From assembly GCA_937872175.1 (NCBI GenBank), contig CALMPI010000005.1, forward strand, positions 1 through 38,213: a DNA stretch of 38,213 nucleotides, read 5' to 3'. The notes under the pieces are model-generated. The model worked only from the letters and a program-made list of their open reading frames with translations. It ran no database searches and had not been told where the DNA came from. Source of the DNA: an uncultured Flavobacteriales bacterium (lineage in GTDB: Bacteria; Bacteroidota; Bacteroidia; Flavobacteriales_F; PHOS-HE28). Below, one piece after another: positions 9,128 through 17,722 of this stretch (position 1 is the stretch's first letter; every line of letters begins with the position of its first letter). The position numbers were made by a program, and so were the translations under genes.

Positions 9128-9954
9128 ACGCACCCCTCGAAGGCGGTCGCCGGGTCCGGGGCGAGGCCGCCGGCCGGCCCGGAGCTCCGCTCGTGAGCAT
9201 CGTCACCGTGGTGTACAATGGTGCGGCCACCCTGGAGCGCACCCTCCGGAGCGTGCTCGATCAACGCCATCCGGCGATCGAGCATATCGTCGTGGACGGA
9301 GGCAGCACGGACGGCACGGTGGACCTGCTTCGTCGATACGACGACCGGCTGGCCTACTGGGTGAGCGCGAAGGACCGGGGCATCTACGATGCCATGAACA
9401 AGGGCGTGGCGCTGTGCACCGGTGAATGGGTGGGCCTGATCAACGCGGACGACTGGTATGCTGCGGACGCGGTGGACCAGGTGGTGACCGCCGTGAGGGA
9501 CCGCCCCGGGGTCAACATCGTCCATGGCGACATCCTGATCCACTACCCGGGGGATGTGAGCAGGGTGAAGCGTGCGCGGTTGAACGGCTTTCTGCTCAAG
9601 CATTGGGAGATGGTGCTGAACCATCCGACGTTCTTCGTCCGGCGCAGCTACTATGCGGGAAGGCCGTTCGACCCGGAGCTCCGGGTGAGCGGAGATCATC
9701 AGTGGACCCTGCGCGCATGGCTGGAGGATCCCGGGCAATTCCTGTATCTGCCGCGTGTGCTGGCCCACTTCACCGCCGGAGGTGCCAGCATGACCATCCC
9801 GCTGCGCAAGGTCCTGCGTGAAGGTGCCCGCGTGAGCCGGTCCGTGGGGATGGGCCCGCTGGGCGTGTTCGTGGGACAGGCGGTCCGCACCGCGTTGTTC
9901 GTGCCCCAGATCCTGAAGCTGAAGCTCAACCAGTACCTTGGCCGGCGTCGTTGA
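9115..9954 (+). CDS. Glycosyltransferase family 2
   Basis: 279 residues from the ATG at 9115, which lies inside the 3' end of the polymerase gene. Canonical GT2 features are present: VSIVTVVYNGAATLERTL, the DGGSTDGT motif, the acidic NADDWY motif, and SGDHQWTLRAWL near the acceptor site. The WcaA-like pattern KDRGIYDAMNKG is typical of exopolysaccharide transferases. No membrane segments are seen; the enzyme is probably cytoplasmic or membrane-associated and transfers one sugar of the repeat unit. About 25 residues precede the conserved core and are poorly conserved-looking, so a later start cannot be excluded. Confidence 0.9.
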   Translation: MDGLNAPLEGGRRVRGEAAGRPGAPLVSIVTVVYNGAATLERTLRSVLDQRHPAIEHIVVDGGSTDGTVDLLRRYDDRLAYWVSAKDRGIYDAMNKGVALCTGEWVGLINADDWYAADAVDQVVTAVRDRPGVNIVHGDILIHYPGDVSRVKRARLNGFLLKHWEMVLNHPTFFVRRSYYAGRPFDPELRVSGDHQWTLRAWLEDPGQFLYLPRVLAHFTAGGASMTIPLRKVLREGARVSRSVGMGPLGVFVGQAVRTALFVPQILKLKLNQYLGRRR

Positions 9955-9962
9955 GCACGCCG

Positions 9963-10475
9963 ATGGCCAGCACGTGGAACATCGCCCAGGATTGGGCGGC
10001 CAACCGGGGCAATCCCAAGGGGCGGCTGGTGATGCTGTTGTTCCGCATGGCGCACCTGTTGAGGCAGAACACGCTCACCTTTCTGATCTTCCTGCCATAT
10101 TTCCTCCTTTACAGGGTCCTGGTCGAGTGGGTGCTCTGCATCGAGCTCCCCTGGAAGACGCGCATCGGCCCGGGCTTCCGCATCGACCATGGCCAGGCCT
10201 TGGTGGTGAACGACCACACCATGTTCGGTGCGGGTTGCACGGTGCGCAACAGCACCACCATCGGGAACAAGCGAATGCCCGATGGCACCTACAGCGCCAG
10301 CCCGCGCTTTGGTGACCGGGTGGATATCGGTGCGAACGCGGTGATCATCGGTCCGGTCACGGTGGGCGATGATGTCGCGATCGGTGCAGGTGCCGTGGTG
10401 GTGAAGGATGTTCCCACCGGGTATGTCGCCGTGGGGAATCCGGCGCGCATCCTGCCTCGCCGTCGACCCACCTGA
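9963..10475 (+). CDS. LbH-fold acetyltransferase (CysE/WcaB-like)
   Basis: 170 residues. The C-terminal half is a left-handed beta-helix with hexapeptide repeats (IGPGFRIDHG, FGAGCTVRN, DIGANAVIIGPVTVGDD, AIGAGAVVVKDVP) and ends VAVGNPARIL, as in serine O-acetyltransferases and colanic-acid acetyltransferase WcaB. The N-terminal half contains a hydrophobic stretch (LTFLIFLPYFLLYRVL). In this cluster, O-acetylation of the polysaccharide repeat unit is more likely than cysteine biosynthesis. ATG 9963 was used; a TTG at 9951 overlapping the previous stop is the alternative. It is the last gene of the first plus-strand block and is followed by a strong hairpin. Confidence 0.85.
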   Translation: MASTWNIAQDWAANRGNPKGRLVMLLFRMAHLLRQNTLTFLIFLPYFLLYRVLVEWVLCIELPWKTRIGPGFRIDHGQALVVNDHTMFGAGCTVRNSTTIGNKRMPDGTYSASPRFGDRVDIGANAVIIGPVTVGDDVAIGAGAVVVKDVPTGYVAVGNPARILPRRRPT

Positions 10476-10477
10476 AC

Positions 10478-10512
10478 GCCCGACCCCCGGTCCAGTGGAC
10501 CAGGGGCCGGGC
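10478..10512. terminator. Strong hairpin between convergent genes
   Basis: An inverted repeat with 14 of 16 pairs matching (10478-10493 with 10497-10512) and a 3-base loop AGT lies immediately after the acetyltransferase stop and just downstream of the convergent beta-helix gene. There is no T run on the plus strand, so it may act as a bidirectional barrier or RNA-stabilising structure and not as a classic U-tract terminator. Confidence 0.6.
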
Positions 10513-10543
10513 TTGGTGTATGTAGGGGATCCCGTTGATGGTG

Positions 10544-13270
10544 CTAGCGCACCACGAGCTTCTGTTCAGTCCGTGTGCGGCCATCGTCCACGCTCAGCAC
10601 GTATGTGCCGGGCCGTACATCCGTGGGCACGTGCCGGGGCCCGGCGGTGCTCATGCGGTCGTACCACACGGTGCGGCCGCTGAGGTCCATGAGCCGGAGC
10701 TCGGTCGCGCCGGTGGTCGTGAGGTGGAGCAGGCCTCCGGCCTCCACGGGGTTGGGGTAGGCCATGGGGGGCTCGACCGCTGTGGTCACCCCAGGCGCGA
10801 GCCCGGTGCTCAGTCCGCAGAGGATGTCATCCTCGCGCACCAGCACGATGGATCGGTAGGGCTGCACGGTGATGCTCCCGCTGTGCAGGTCGCCCTGGAC
10901 ATCGCTCCAGCAGCCGTCCAGGTTGAACGTCTGTGCGGTGGGCTGGTCGTTCACCAGCAATCGCTGGCGGTCGAGCGGGTCCAGCGGTGTCACGTCCACC
11001 CGGTGCAGTTCCACGTTGTCCAGCCAGTAGGTGCTCTCGGTGTAGTGGTTGGTGAAGGTGCAGTTGCCCTGGTCGGTGAGGTCGCTTTGGAAGAACATCG
11101 TGACATCGCGGCGCACCGGGCTGAAGGGGACGAAGCGGCTGGCGACCATCTGGGGGCCTGTCTGCTGCGTGAGGCCCTTGAAACCGGCTTTCACCTCGCC
11201 TTGCATGGTGCTCTGGATGCTGAACCGCAGGCGGTACCACTGTCCGTTCTGCACATTGGCCAGCTGGTCGTGTTTCAGGGTGAATTCGTTGTAGGTGTTG
11301 TTGTTGGCGAAGTGCACCTTGAGGGCGCCGTTGTCCAACTGCCCGTAGTCATGGGTGATCTGGCCCTGGCTCGGCCAGCCGCTCCATCCGTTCACGTCGT
11401 AGGCGAAGCCGCCGTTGGGCACCAGGTTCGCGCTGAGCACGTCGGCCACCTCGAAGGCGCTCATGGTCTTGGGGCTGCGCAGCGAGTTCGCATCCTCGCC
11501 CCGCTCGGCCTGCCAGCGCTCCAGGCTGAAGTACTTCATCACGCCGGCGAAGGTGTTGAACTGGAGGATGCTGCGGTCGTTGTAGGGGTTGAAGTAGTAG
11601 TTGTTGTTGAACGTGCCGTAGTCCACCCAGTTGGCCGAGTACACATGGTACTGGCGCATGCAGAGCTGGTCCTCGGCCAGGGCGTACATCACGTTGCCGG
11701 TGTACACGTCATTGAACGCGGGCACATGGTACGGTGCGGTGGCCCCGGGGCCGTTGTAGTTGCTGAAGTCGGAGATGGAGAGCTGCACCGTGTTGTTGAA
11801 CAGGATGTTGTCCTTGATCTGGTTGCCGGTGCTCACCATGGTGTGGTCCACGTGGATGCCGCTGCCCAGGCAGTTGGCCACCGTGTTGTGCTGCACAAGG
11901 GTGTTCTTGATGCTGATGTTCCCGAAGTAGATGCCGTGGCAGATGGGTTCGTAGTTGCTGAAGTTCGGGGCCGAGCTCTCGAGGTCGCCGGAGATGTCCA
12001 TCACGATATTGTCGCGGATGATCATGCCATCCGCGTTGTCGAAGGCGATGCCACCACCGTCATTGAGGATGGCCAGCGCATGGCGCAACACGTTGCGTTC
12101 CACCAGGGCGTTGCGCTCCACCACCATGCCCACGTAACCGATGTTCTCGAAGCGATTGTCGGTCACCACCATGCCCTGGCCGGTGAGGCGGAGGCCGAAG
12201 TAGCCCCAGTTGTTCTCGCCCAGCCCGGGTTGGAGGGCCACGTCCTCGAACACGCAGTGCGTCACCGAGCTGTTGTCGTCCATCAGGTAGACCCCGGTGG
12301 CATAGGTGCGCTGCACGTTCAGGTGGTGGAAATCCTGGTCGCCGCCGGTGCTCAGAACGGCCTGATGGGTGTCGCTGAAGCTGCAGTGCGCGGCCTCGAG
12401 CTGGGTGGTACCGCTCAGGCGGAGGCTGGCTCCGGTCTGGTGGCGGAAGGCGATGTGCTCCACCAGGATGTGGTGGCGCTGCCAGCTCACCGAGATCCCA
12501 TGGTCGGTCACGCTCGCTTCCACCAGCTGGGCGTTCGGGTCGGCGTTGTTGGGGCACCACAGGTAGAGCTGCCCGTTGGCCGCATCGTGGAACCACTCCC
12601 CGGGGGCGTCGAGTTCGCTGAGCTTGTTGCGGAGGAAGTACCCCCAGTGGTCGTCGCCGATGTTGTTGCCGGTGCTCGTGTGGGTGAGGGTGGTGCCCGA
12701 GTGCGCGGTCACACGTGCCGTATCGTAGCTCCAGTTGGTGGTGCGCATCACCATCGTGGCGCCGGTCCAGTACCCGGCGGGCTGGGTGAGGGCGGCGTCC
12801 TGCGTGGTGGTGGCGGTGCCCAGGTCGTTGCGCAGCCAGCCCGTGTTCGGGTAGCGCGCCAGGGTCTGCAGCTGCCCGTTCACGTACAGGTGCTTCATGG
12901 CCTGGCTGAACGGCGCGCGCCAGATGTTGCCGCTGTGCACCGTCCAGCCCGTCACCGGCACGCTGCCGCTGATCACGGGATCGGCCCCGGTGCCGTAGGC
13001 GCCGATGGTGATGCGGTCGCCCGCTGTGCCGCTGGCCGTGACCGTCAGCTTGCCACGGTACACGCCCCCGCGCTGAAAGAGAACCTGGTCGCCCGGCTGC
13101 AATTGGCCGGCGATCTGGTTCACCCGGGCGATGGTCTGCCAGGCCTGGGATGGGCTCGTTCCCGCATTGGCGTCGTTCCCGGTGGGTGACACATGATAGG
13201 TGGCTGCCGGAAGCTGAAGGGTGAGCGAGAGGAGCAGGGGCAGCACGAAGGGTCGAAAGCGGTAGCGCAT
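10544..13270 (-). CDS. T9SS-exported right-handed beta-helix protein
   Basis: 908 residues. The signal peptide MRYRFRPFVLPLLLSL...LPAA is followed by TYHVSPTGNDANAGTS, the usual opening of secreted parallel beta-helix proteins. Many short repeats (NRFENIGYVGMVVERN, DNIVMDISG, HNTVANCLGSGIHVD) form a pectate-lyase/chondroitinase-B-like solenoid. A later region (FAYDVNGWSGWPSQGQ...) looks like a carbohydrate-binding jelly-roll module. The last about 80 residues (YPNPVEAGG ... GTYVLSVDDGRTRTEQKLVVR) are a T9SS type-A sorting domain, so the protein is exported through the outer membrane. It interrupts the polysaccharide locus on the opposite strand and may cut or bind the polymer made there; the substrate is unknown. 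Start 13270 was chosen for the signal peptide. Confidence 0.85.
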   Translation of the reverse strand: MRYRFRPFVLPLLLSLTLQLPAATYHVSPTGNDANAGTSPSQAWQTIARVNQIAGQLQPGDQVLFQRGGVYRGKLTVTASGTAGDRITIGAYGTGADPVISGSVPVTGWTVHSGNIWRAPFSQAMKHLYVNGQLQTLARYPNTGWLRNDLGTATTTQDAALTQPAGYWTGATMVMRTTNWSYDTARVTAHSGTTLTHTSTGNNIGDDHWGYFLRNKLSELDAPGEWFHDAANGQLYLWCPNNADPNAQLVEASVTDHGISVSWQRHHILVEHIAFRHQTGASLRLSGTTQLEAAHCSFSDTHQAVLSTGGDQDFHHLNVQRTYATGVYLMDDNSSVTHCVFEDVALQPGLGENNWGYFGLRLTGQGMVVTDNRFENIGYVGMVVERNALVERNVLRHALAILNDGGGIAFDNADGMIIRDNIVMDISGDLESSAPNFSNYEPICHGIYFGNISIKNTLVQHNTVANCLGSGIHVDHTMVSTGNQIKDNILFNNTVQLSISDFSNYNGPGATAPYHVPAFNDVYTGNVMYALAEDQLCMRQYHVYSANWVDYGTFNNNYYFNPYNDRSILQFNTFAGVMKYFSLERWQAERGEDANSLRSPKTMSAFEVADVLSANLVPNGGFAYDVNGWSGWPSQGQITHDYGQLDNGALKVHFANNNTYNEFTLKHDQLANVQNGQWYRLRFSIQSTMQGEVKAGFKGLTQQTGPQMVASRFVPFSPVRRDVTMFFQSDLTDQGNCTFTNHYTESTYWLDNVELHRVDVTPLDPLDRQRLLVNDQPTAQTFNLDGCWSDVQGDLHSGSITVQPYRSIVLVREDDILCGLSTGLAPGVTTAVEPPMAYPNPVEAGGLLHLTTTGATELRLMDLSGRTVWYDRMSTAGPRHVPTDVRPGTYVLSVDDGRTRTEQKLVVR

Positions 13271-13379
13271 GGTCGTTCGTTCGTGCCGTTGAACCCCGTG
13301 TCCGGGGCGCTGGTTGGGTTCTTTCGACGGATCCGCCGATCGAGCCCATGGATCCCTGCCCGTGGCCGTCCGGGGCGGA

Positions 13380-13387
13380 TACCTTTG
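13380..13387 (+). promoter_or_regulatory. Bacteroidota-type -7 element before GT4 gene
   Basis: TACCTTTG fits TAnnTTTG. It lies only 8 bases before the ATG at 13395, so the transcript would start at or next to the start codon. No TTG is seen at the matching -33 position. The divergent region 13271-13379 shows no recognisable promoter for the minus-strand beta-helix gene. Confidence 0.45.
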
Positions 13388-13394
13388 GCCGCCG

Positions 13395-14513
13395 ATGACC
13401 GGCCGCCCGATCCATGTGCTCGTCGTGGGCCAGACCCCACCGCCCTTCGGAGGGCAGGCCGTGATGATCCAGGCCATGCTGGAGGGACATTATCAGGGCG
13501 TGGTGCTCCACCATGTGCGCATGGCTTTCTCGGAGGACATGGAAAGCGTGGGCCGGTTCCAACCGCGCAAGCTGTGGGTGCTCTTCACCACGGTGCTCAA
13601 CGTCTGGCGTGCTCGCATCATCCACCGTACCCCGGTGCTGTACTATCCGCCGAGCGGCCCCAACAAGGTGCCCGTCCTGCGTGACCTGATCCTGCTCGGT
13701 GCCGTCCGTTGGATGTTCCGTCGCACGGTGTTCCATTTCCACGCCAGTGGTGTTTCCGGTTTCGCGCCGCAGCTTCCCGCTGTCCTGCGACCCTTGTTCC
13801 GGCTGGCCTATGGGCGCCCGGATCTGGCCATCCGGACGGCACAGCAGAACCCCGATGACGGGGCCATGTTGGAAGCGCGCCGGTCCATCGTGGTGCCCAA
13901 CGGGGTGCAGGACGCACGCGGCACGGTGGCCGAGCGAACGGCCGGACCGGACGAGCCGCTCGTCATCCTGTTCACCGGGGTTCTCATCGCCAGCAAGGGG
14001 GTGATGGTGCTCCTTGAGGCCTTCCGACGCCTCCGGGAACAGGGTGTGAACGCACACCTTGAACTGATGGGCAAATGGGGTGATGCGTCGTTCCAGGCAC
14101 ACTGTGAACACTTCGTGGCACGGCACGGGCTTGCGGACCGGGTGCGGTTCCTCGGCGTGAAGCGCGATGCGGAGAAGCTGGCGCACTTCGCCGGCTGTGA
14201 CATCTTCTGTTTCCCTTCGCATTTCGAGGCCGAGAGCTTCGGGTTGGTGCTCGCCGAGGCGATGCAGTTCGCCAAGCCGGTGGTGAGCACACGGTGGCGC
14301 GGGATACCGTCGGTGGTGGAGGAGGGCGTCAACGGCTTCCTGGTGCCGGTGGAGGACCCCGGCGCGGTGGCCGACCGATTGGCCCGCCTTTCGGCCGATC
14401 CCGCGTTGCGGGCCAGCATGGGCGAGGCGGGCCGGCGCATCTTTGAGCAGCGGTTCACGTTAGAACGGTTCCATCGGCGCATGGAGGAGGCCTTCCTCAG
14501 CCTGCGCCCCTAG
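13395..14513 (+). CDS. Glycosyltransferase family 4 (GT1/GT4 superfamily)
   Basis: 372 residues. The N-terminal VLVVGQTPPPFGGQAVM is the GT-B glycine-rich start. The C-terminal half has VILFTGVLIASKGVMVLLEAF and the EX7E motif in HFEAESFGLVLAEAM, followed by KPVVSTRWRGIPSVV, which is the donor-binding region of GT4 enzymes. The role is retaining transfer of a sugar during repeat-unit assembly at the cytoplasmic face. ATG 13395 fits the glycine-rich start; further upstream codons overlap the promoter region and read as non-coding. It opens the second plus-strand block and is followed after 11 bases by the epimerase gene. Confidence 0.9.
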   Translation: MTGRPIHVLVVGQTPPPFGGQAVMIQAMLEGHYQGVVLHHVRMAFSEDMESVGRFQPRKLWVLFTTVLNVWRARIIHRTPVLYYPPSGPNKVPVLRDLILLGAVRWMFRRTVFHFHASGVSGFAPQLPAVLRPLFRLAYGRPDLAIRTAQQNPDDGAMLEARRSIVVPNGVQDARGTVAERTAGPDEPLVILFTGVLIASKGVMVLLEAFRRLREQGVNAHLELMGKWGDASFQAHCEHFVARHGLADRVRFLGVKRDAEKLAHFAGCDIFCFPSHFEAESFGLVLAEAMQFAKPVVSTRWRGIPSVVEEGVNGFLVPVEDPGAVADRLARLSADPALRASMGEAGRRIFEQRFTLERFHRRMEEAFLSLRP

Positions 14514-14524
14514 TGCGAACGACC

Positions 14525-15526
14525 ATGCGCGTCCTTGTCACCGGCGGGTCCGGGTTCATCGGCACCAACCTCATGGAACATCTGATCGATGCCGGCGAGG
14601 AGGTGCTCAACGTGGACTGGAACCCGCCGCTCGACCCCGGCCAGCGGGTGCTGTGGCGCGAACTCGACATCATGGACGAGGAGGCGCTCGCCCGCGCGTT
14701 CGCCGAATTCCGGCCGACGCACGTGGTGCACCTCGCCGCCCGCACCGATACCGAGGAGCAGCACGACCTGAACGCCTATGTGCAGAACCACGAGGGCACG
14801 CGCCGCCTGCTGAACGCGGTGAAGGCCTGCCCCTCGGTGGAGCGGCTCATCGTCACCAGCACCCAGTTCGTCTGCGAGGCCGGTCATCAACCCAAGGACG
14901 ACCTGGACTTCAAGCCGTTCACCTTGTACGGGGAATCCAAGCGGCTCACCGAGATGGCCACGCGCGAAGCGCGGCTGTCGTGCACCTGGACGATCATCCG
15001 CCCCACCACCATCTGGGGGCCCTGGAGCCTACGTTACCGGGATGTGATGTTCAAGGTGATGCGCAAGGGGCTCTATTTCCATCCCTCGCGGCGGAAGGTG
15101 ATCCGCTCGTACGGCTACGTGGGCAATGTGGTGTGGCAGATCGACCGCATCCTTCGGCTTCCGGCCGAGCGCATGAACGGACGTGTGTTCTATGTCGGGG
15201 ATCCACCCTTCGACCTGCGCATCTGGGTGGAGGCCGTCTCCAAGGCGCTCACCGGACGGCCTGTGCGGTACATCCCCACCTGGGTGGTGCGCGCCCTGGC
15301 GGTCACCGGTGATGTGTTCAGAACGGTGGGTCTGCCGTTCCCGATCACCAGCGGACGCTTCCGGTCGATGACCAGTGACTACATCACGCCGATGGACCGT
15401 ACGATCGAGGCGCTCGGCCCCGCGCCGTTCACGCTGGAGCAGGGTGTGAAGGCGATGGTGACGTGGTACGATGGCGGCAGTGAACACATCGCCCATCCGG
15501 CGCGAAAGGTGGTGGGCCATGGCTGA
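14525..15526 (+). CDS. NAD-dependent sugar epimerase/dehydratase (extended SDR)
   Basis: 333 residues. The Rossmann motif VTGGSGFIGTNLMEHL stands at the start, and HVVHLAARTD and the catalytic YGESK (YxxxK) with upstream VTSTQF follow. IIRPTTIWGPW is typical of UDP-sugar 4-epimerases and 4,6-dehydratases. It probably acts on a nucleotide sugar or a lipid-linked sugar used by the neighbouring transferases; the exact reaction cannot be read from sequence. ATG 14525 is preferred over the GTG at 14513 because it is immediately before the Rossmann strand. Its 3' end overlaps the next gene by 8 bases. Confidence 0.88.
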   Translation: MRVLVTGGSGFIGTNLMEHLIDAGEEVLNVDWNPPLDPGQRVLWRELDIMDEEALARAFAEFRPTHVVHLAARTDTEEQHDLNAYVQNHEGTRRLLNAVKACPSVERLIVTSTQFVCEAGHQPKDDLDFKPFTLYGESKRLTEMATREARLSCTWTIIRPTTIWGPWSLRYRDVMFKVMRKGLYFHPSRRKVIRSYGYVGNVVWQIDRILRLPAERMNGRVFYVGDPPFDLRIWVEAVSKALTGRPVRYIPTWVVRALAVTGDVFRTVGLPFPITSGRFRSMTSDYITPMDRTIEALGPAPFTLEQGVKAMVTWYDGGSEHIAHPARKVVGHG

Positions 15527-16352
15527 GCGTGTCCCGATCATGCCGGGCGCATTGCCGAAACGGGAAGTGGTCGGCACAGGCATCACGCTCGGGAGCTTCG
15601 ATGCCCATGTGCGGATGATCACCGCGCTCGGTGCCGCTCAGCGCTCGTCGTACGTGTGCTGTGTGAACGCGCACATGGCCGTGGAGGCGGCGCGCGATCC
15701 TGCGTTCCGAGCGGTGGTGAACGGAGCCGACCTGGCCACGGCCGATGGCATGCCCCTGCTGCGCTGCCTGCAATGGATCGGCGGTGAGCGGCAGGACCGT
15801 GTGGCTGGCAACGACCTGATGCCTGCCCTGCTGGACAGGGCGGCGGAGCAAGGGCTCTCGGTCTATCTCTATGGGGGGCGCGAAGAGGTGTTGACGAGGA
15901 TCCGCGACCGGGCCGCGCGCGAACTGCCCGCACTGCGCATCGCCGGAGCTCACGCGCCGCCGTTCCGGGCATTGAGCGATGCGGAGATGAAGGCCGATGC
16001 CGGTCGCATCAATGCCAGCGGCGCGCACATCGTGATGGTATCGCTGGGCTGTCCGAAGCAGGAACGCTGGATGGCCGCCATGCGCCCTTCGGTGAACGCG
16101 GTGATGCTGGGGCTCGGAGGGGCGTTCCTCCTCTATGCCGGTGTCGACACCCGGGCGCCCAAATGGATGCGCGAGCTATCGCTCGAATGGCTCTATCGCC
16201 TGGCCCTGGAACCCGGCCGGCTGTGGAAGCGCTACCTGGTGACCAACACCCTGTTCCTGGGCCTTGCGATGAAGGCGGCCTGGCAGCGCATCGCAGGACG
16301 GCGTTCCGGGCGTGTCGCTCCCCGGGCGGAAGCAACGGCGCTCGTTGGATGA
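15519..16352 (+). CDS. WecG/TagA/CpsF family glycosyltransferase (GT26)
   Basis: 277 residues. Family features are CCVNAHMAVEAARDPAF, NGADLATADGMPLL, the AGNDLMPALL segment, VYLYGG, and MVSLGCPKQERWMA followed by GLGGAFLLYAG. The C-terminal tail (APKWMRELSLEWLYRLALEPGR) is the membrane-targeting region of GT26 enzymes. The family adds the second sugar (for example ManNAc or ManNAcA) to a polyprenyl-diphosphate-linked primer sugar. That matches the priming transferase encoded next and the WecB homologue further downstream that would supply UDP-ManNAc. Confidence 0.92.
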   Translation: MAERVPIMPGALPKREVVGTGITLGSFDAHVRMITALGAAQRSSYVCCVNAHMAVEAARDPAFRAVVNGADLATADGMPLLRCLQWIGGERQDRVAGNDLMPALLDRAAEQGLSVYLYGGREEVLTRIRDRAARELPALRIAGAHAPPFRALSDAEMKADAGRINASGAHIVMVSLGCPKQERWMAAMRPSVNAVMLGLGGAFLLYAGVDTRAPKWMRELSLEWLYRLALEPGRLWKRYLVTNTLFLGLAMKAAWQRIAGRRSGRVAPRAEATALVG

Positions 16353-16360
16353 GCGTCGTT
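16334..16360 (+). terminator. Hairpin spanning the stop codon of the GT26 gene
   Basis: AACGGCGCTC at 16334-16343 and GAGCGTCGTT at 16351-16360 pair at 9 of 10 positions around a 7-base loop. No U tract follows. It precedes an independent promoter for the next gene, so it may be a weak terminator; it could also be chance. Confidence 0.3.
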
Positions 16361-16424
16361 CCGGCGGTCGGATCGTGAACAGGAGCAGCGCTTTCGACGA
16401 ATCAAAGGATTTCTTCGACAAAAC

Positions 16425-16455
16425 TTGACAGCGGGTGGTGCCTGGTCTAGCTTTG
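16425..16455 (+). promoter_or_regulatory. Bacteroidota-type promoter of the priming transferase
   Basis: TTG at 16425-16427 and TAGCTTTG at 16448-16455 are separated by 20 bases, close to the -33/-7 consensus. The local sequence 16400-16430 is AT-rich compared with its surroundings. The start codon is 47 bases downstream. Confidence 0.6.
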
Positions 16456-16501
16456 ACCTCCCTTTACGACCGGCCAGGAAGCGACCAGGCGAACCCCACG
16501 A

Positions 16502-17653
16502 ATGATCGACGGTAACCCGCCCCTGCGCATGGAAGCGAACGACCCCGGCAAACTGACCGCCCGCCCTGAAGGCATGGGCGACCTGGCGGCCTTGCTGCGG
16601 TCCAAACGGTTGTCCCTTCAACAGGTCGGCTCGGGCCTGAGCAAGGTGCTCACCCTGGAGCCCCTCACGTCGGTGAAGGACCTCATCATCGTGGGCGAGG
16701 GTCCTGCGGCGGAGGAGATCTTCCAATATTGCCAGGACCAGACCGTGCGGGGCTACCGGTTCCGCGGGCTTTTCAACGACCAGGAGGTGCGAGGCCCCTT
16801 GGGGGCGCATCGAATGGGCGATGTGGAGGCCGCCAAGGCCTTTGCGGTGCAGAACCGCATCGACATCGTGTACTGCGCCCTGCCGGGCACGCGCAGGGCC
16901 GACATCACGGACCTCATGGAGTTCTGTGAGCGCAACACCATCCGGTTCCGGGTGATCCCCAGCGTGGACAGCTTCATCCCGGTGGTACAGACCACCGACC
17001 TGGAGTTCCATGGGTCCGTGCCGGTGAGCAAGCTGCGGCGCGAGCCGCTGGACCACCGGGCCAACCGGGCGTGGAAGCGCACCTTCGACATCGTCTTCTC
17101 GAGCCTGGTCATCCTGTTGGTCTTCAGCTGGCTCTTCCCCATCCTGGCCTTGCTGGTGAAGCTCTCCTCCCCCGGGCCGGTCTTCTTCCGCCAGCAACGC
17201 CTGGGGCGCGACAACAAGGAGTTCGCCTGCTGGAAGTTCCGGTCGATGCGGGTGAACGCGGAGGCGGACACCAAGCAGGCCACCAAGAACGATCCGCGCG
17301 TGACCCGCGTGGGGGCCTTCCTGCGCAAGAGCAACCTGGACGAGATGCCCCAGTTCTTCAACGTGCTGATGGGGCAGATGAGCGTGGTGGGCCCCCGCCC
17401 ACACCCCTTGCGGCTGAACGACCAGTACCGGGACATCATCGACAAGTACATGGTGCGCCATTTCGTGCGCCCGGGCATCACGGGCTGGGCGCAGGTGAAC
17501 GGGTTCCGCGGCGAGACCCGCACGCCGGAGCTGATGGAACGGCGCATCGAGCTGGACGTGTGGTACCTGGAGAACTGGAGCTTCTGGCTGGACGTCCGGA
17601 TCGTGGTGAAGACCGTGACCAACATGCTCGGGAAGGACCCCAACGCCTACTGA
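16502..17653 (+). CDS. Undecaprenyl-phosphate sugar phosphotransferase (WcaJ/WbaP-like), short form
   Basis: 383 residues. A CoA_binding-3-like Rossmann region (LIIVGEGPAAEEIFQYC ... FRGLFNDQEV) occupies about residues 60-150. The catalytic bacterial sugar transferase domain begins at KRTFDIVFSS with one hydrophobic hairpin, then SSPGPVFFRQQRLG, FRSMRVNAE, LDEMPQFFNVL, SVVGPRPH and RPGITGWAQVNG. It transfers a sugar phosphate to undecaprenyl phosphate, the first step of repeat-unit synthesis. Odd point: full-length WcaJ-type enzymes carry four to five N-terminal membrane helices, which are missing here; about 55 polar residues replace them. The start at 16502 agrees with the promoter position, so this is probably a natural short form. 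It has its own promoter and is the last sugar gene before rpsT. Confidence 0.9.
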   Translation: MIDGNPPLRMEANDPGKLTARPEGMGDLAALLRSKRLSLQQVGSGLSKVLTLEPLTSVKDLIIVGEGPAAEEIFQYCQDQTVRGYRFRGLFNDQEVRGPLGAHRMGDVEAAKAFAVQNRIDIVYCALPGTRRADITDLMEFCERNTIRFRVIPSVDSFIPVVQTTDLEFHGSVPVSKLRREPLDHRANRAWKRTFDIVFSSLVILLVFSWLFPILALLVKLSSPGPVFFRQQRLGRDNKEFACWKFRSMRVNAEADTKQATKNDPRVTRVGAFLRKSNLDEMPQFFNVLMGQMSVVGPRPHPLRLNDQYRDIIDKYMVRHFVRPGITGWAQVNGFRGETRTPELMERRIELDVWYLENWSFWLDVRIVVKTVTNMLGKDPNAY

Positions 17654-17666
17654 GGCGGGTGCGGGC

Positions 17667-17696
17667 TTGTGGAACCGGTGAGAAGCACTATATTTG
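17667..17696 (+). promoter_or_regulatory. rpsT promoter (TTG-N19-TATATTTG)
   Basis: TTG at 17667-17669, 19 bases, then TATATTTG at 17689-17696. This is a textbook Bacteroidota -33/-7 promoter 27 bases before the rpsT start codon. Confidence 0.8.
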
Positions 17697-17722
17697 CCGT
17701 CCTTTTCAGAGCCTGAACAGCC

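Noticed and set aside
10535..13189. 884-codon open frame on the plus strand opposite the beta-helix gene
   Set aside because: Translation is rich in H, V, G and A with no motif or signal peptide and covers a convincing secreted protein on the other strand; it is a GC-driven shadow.
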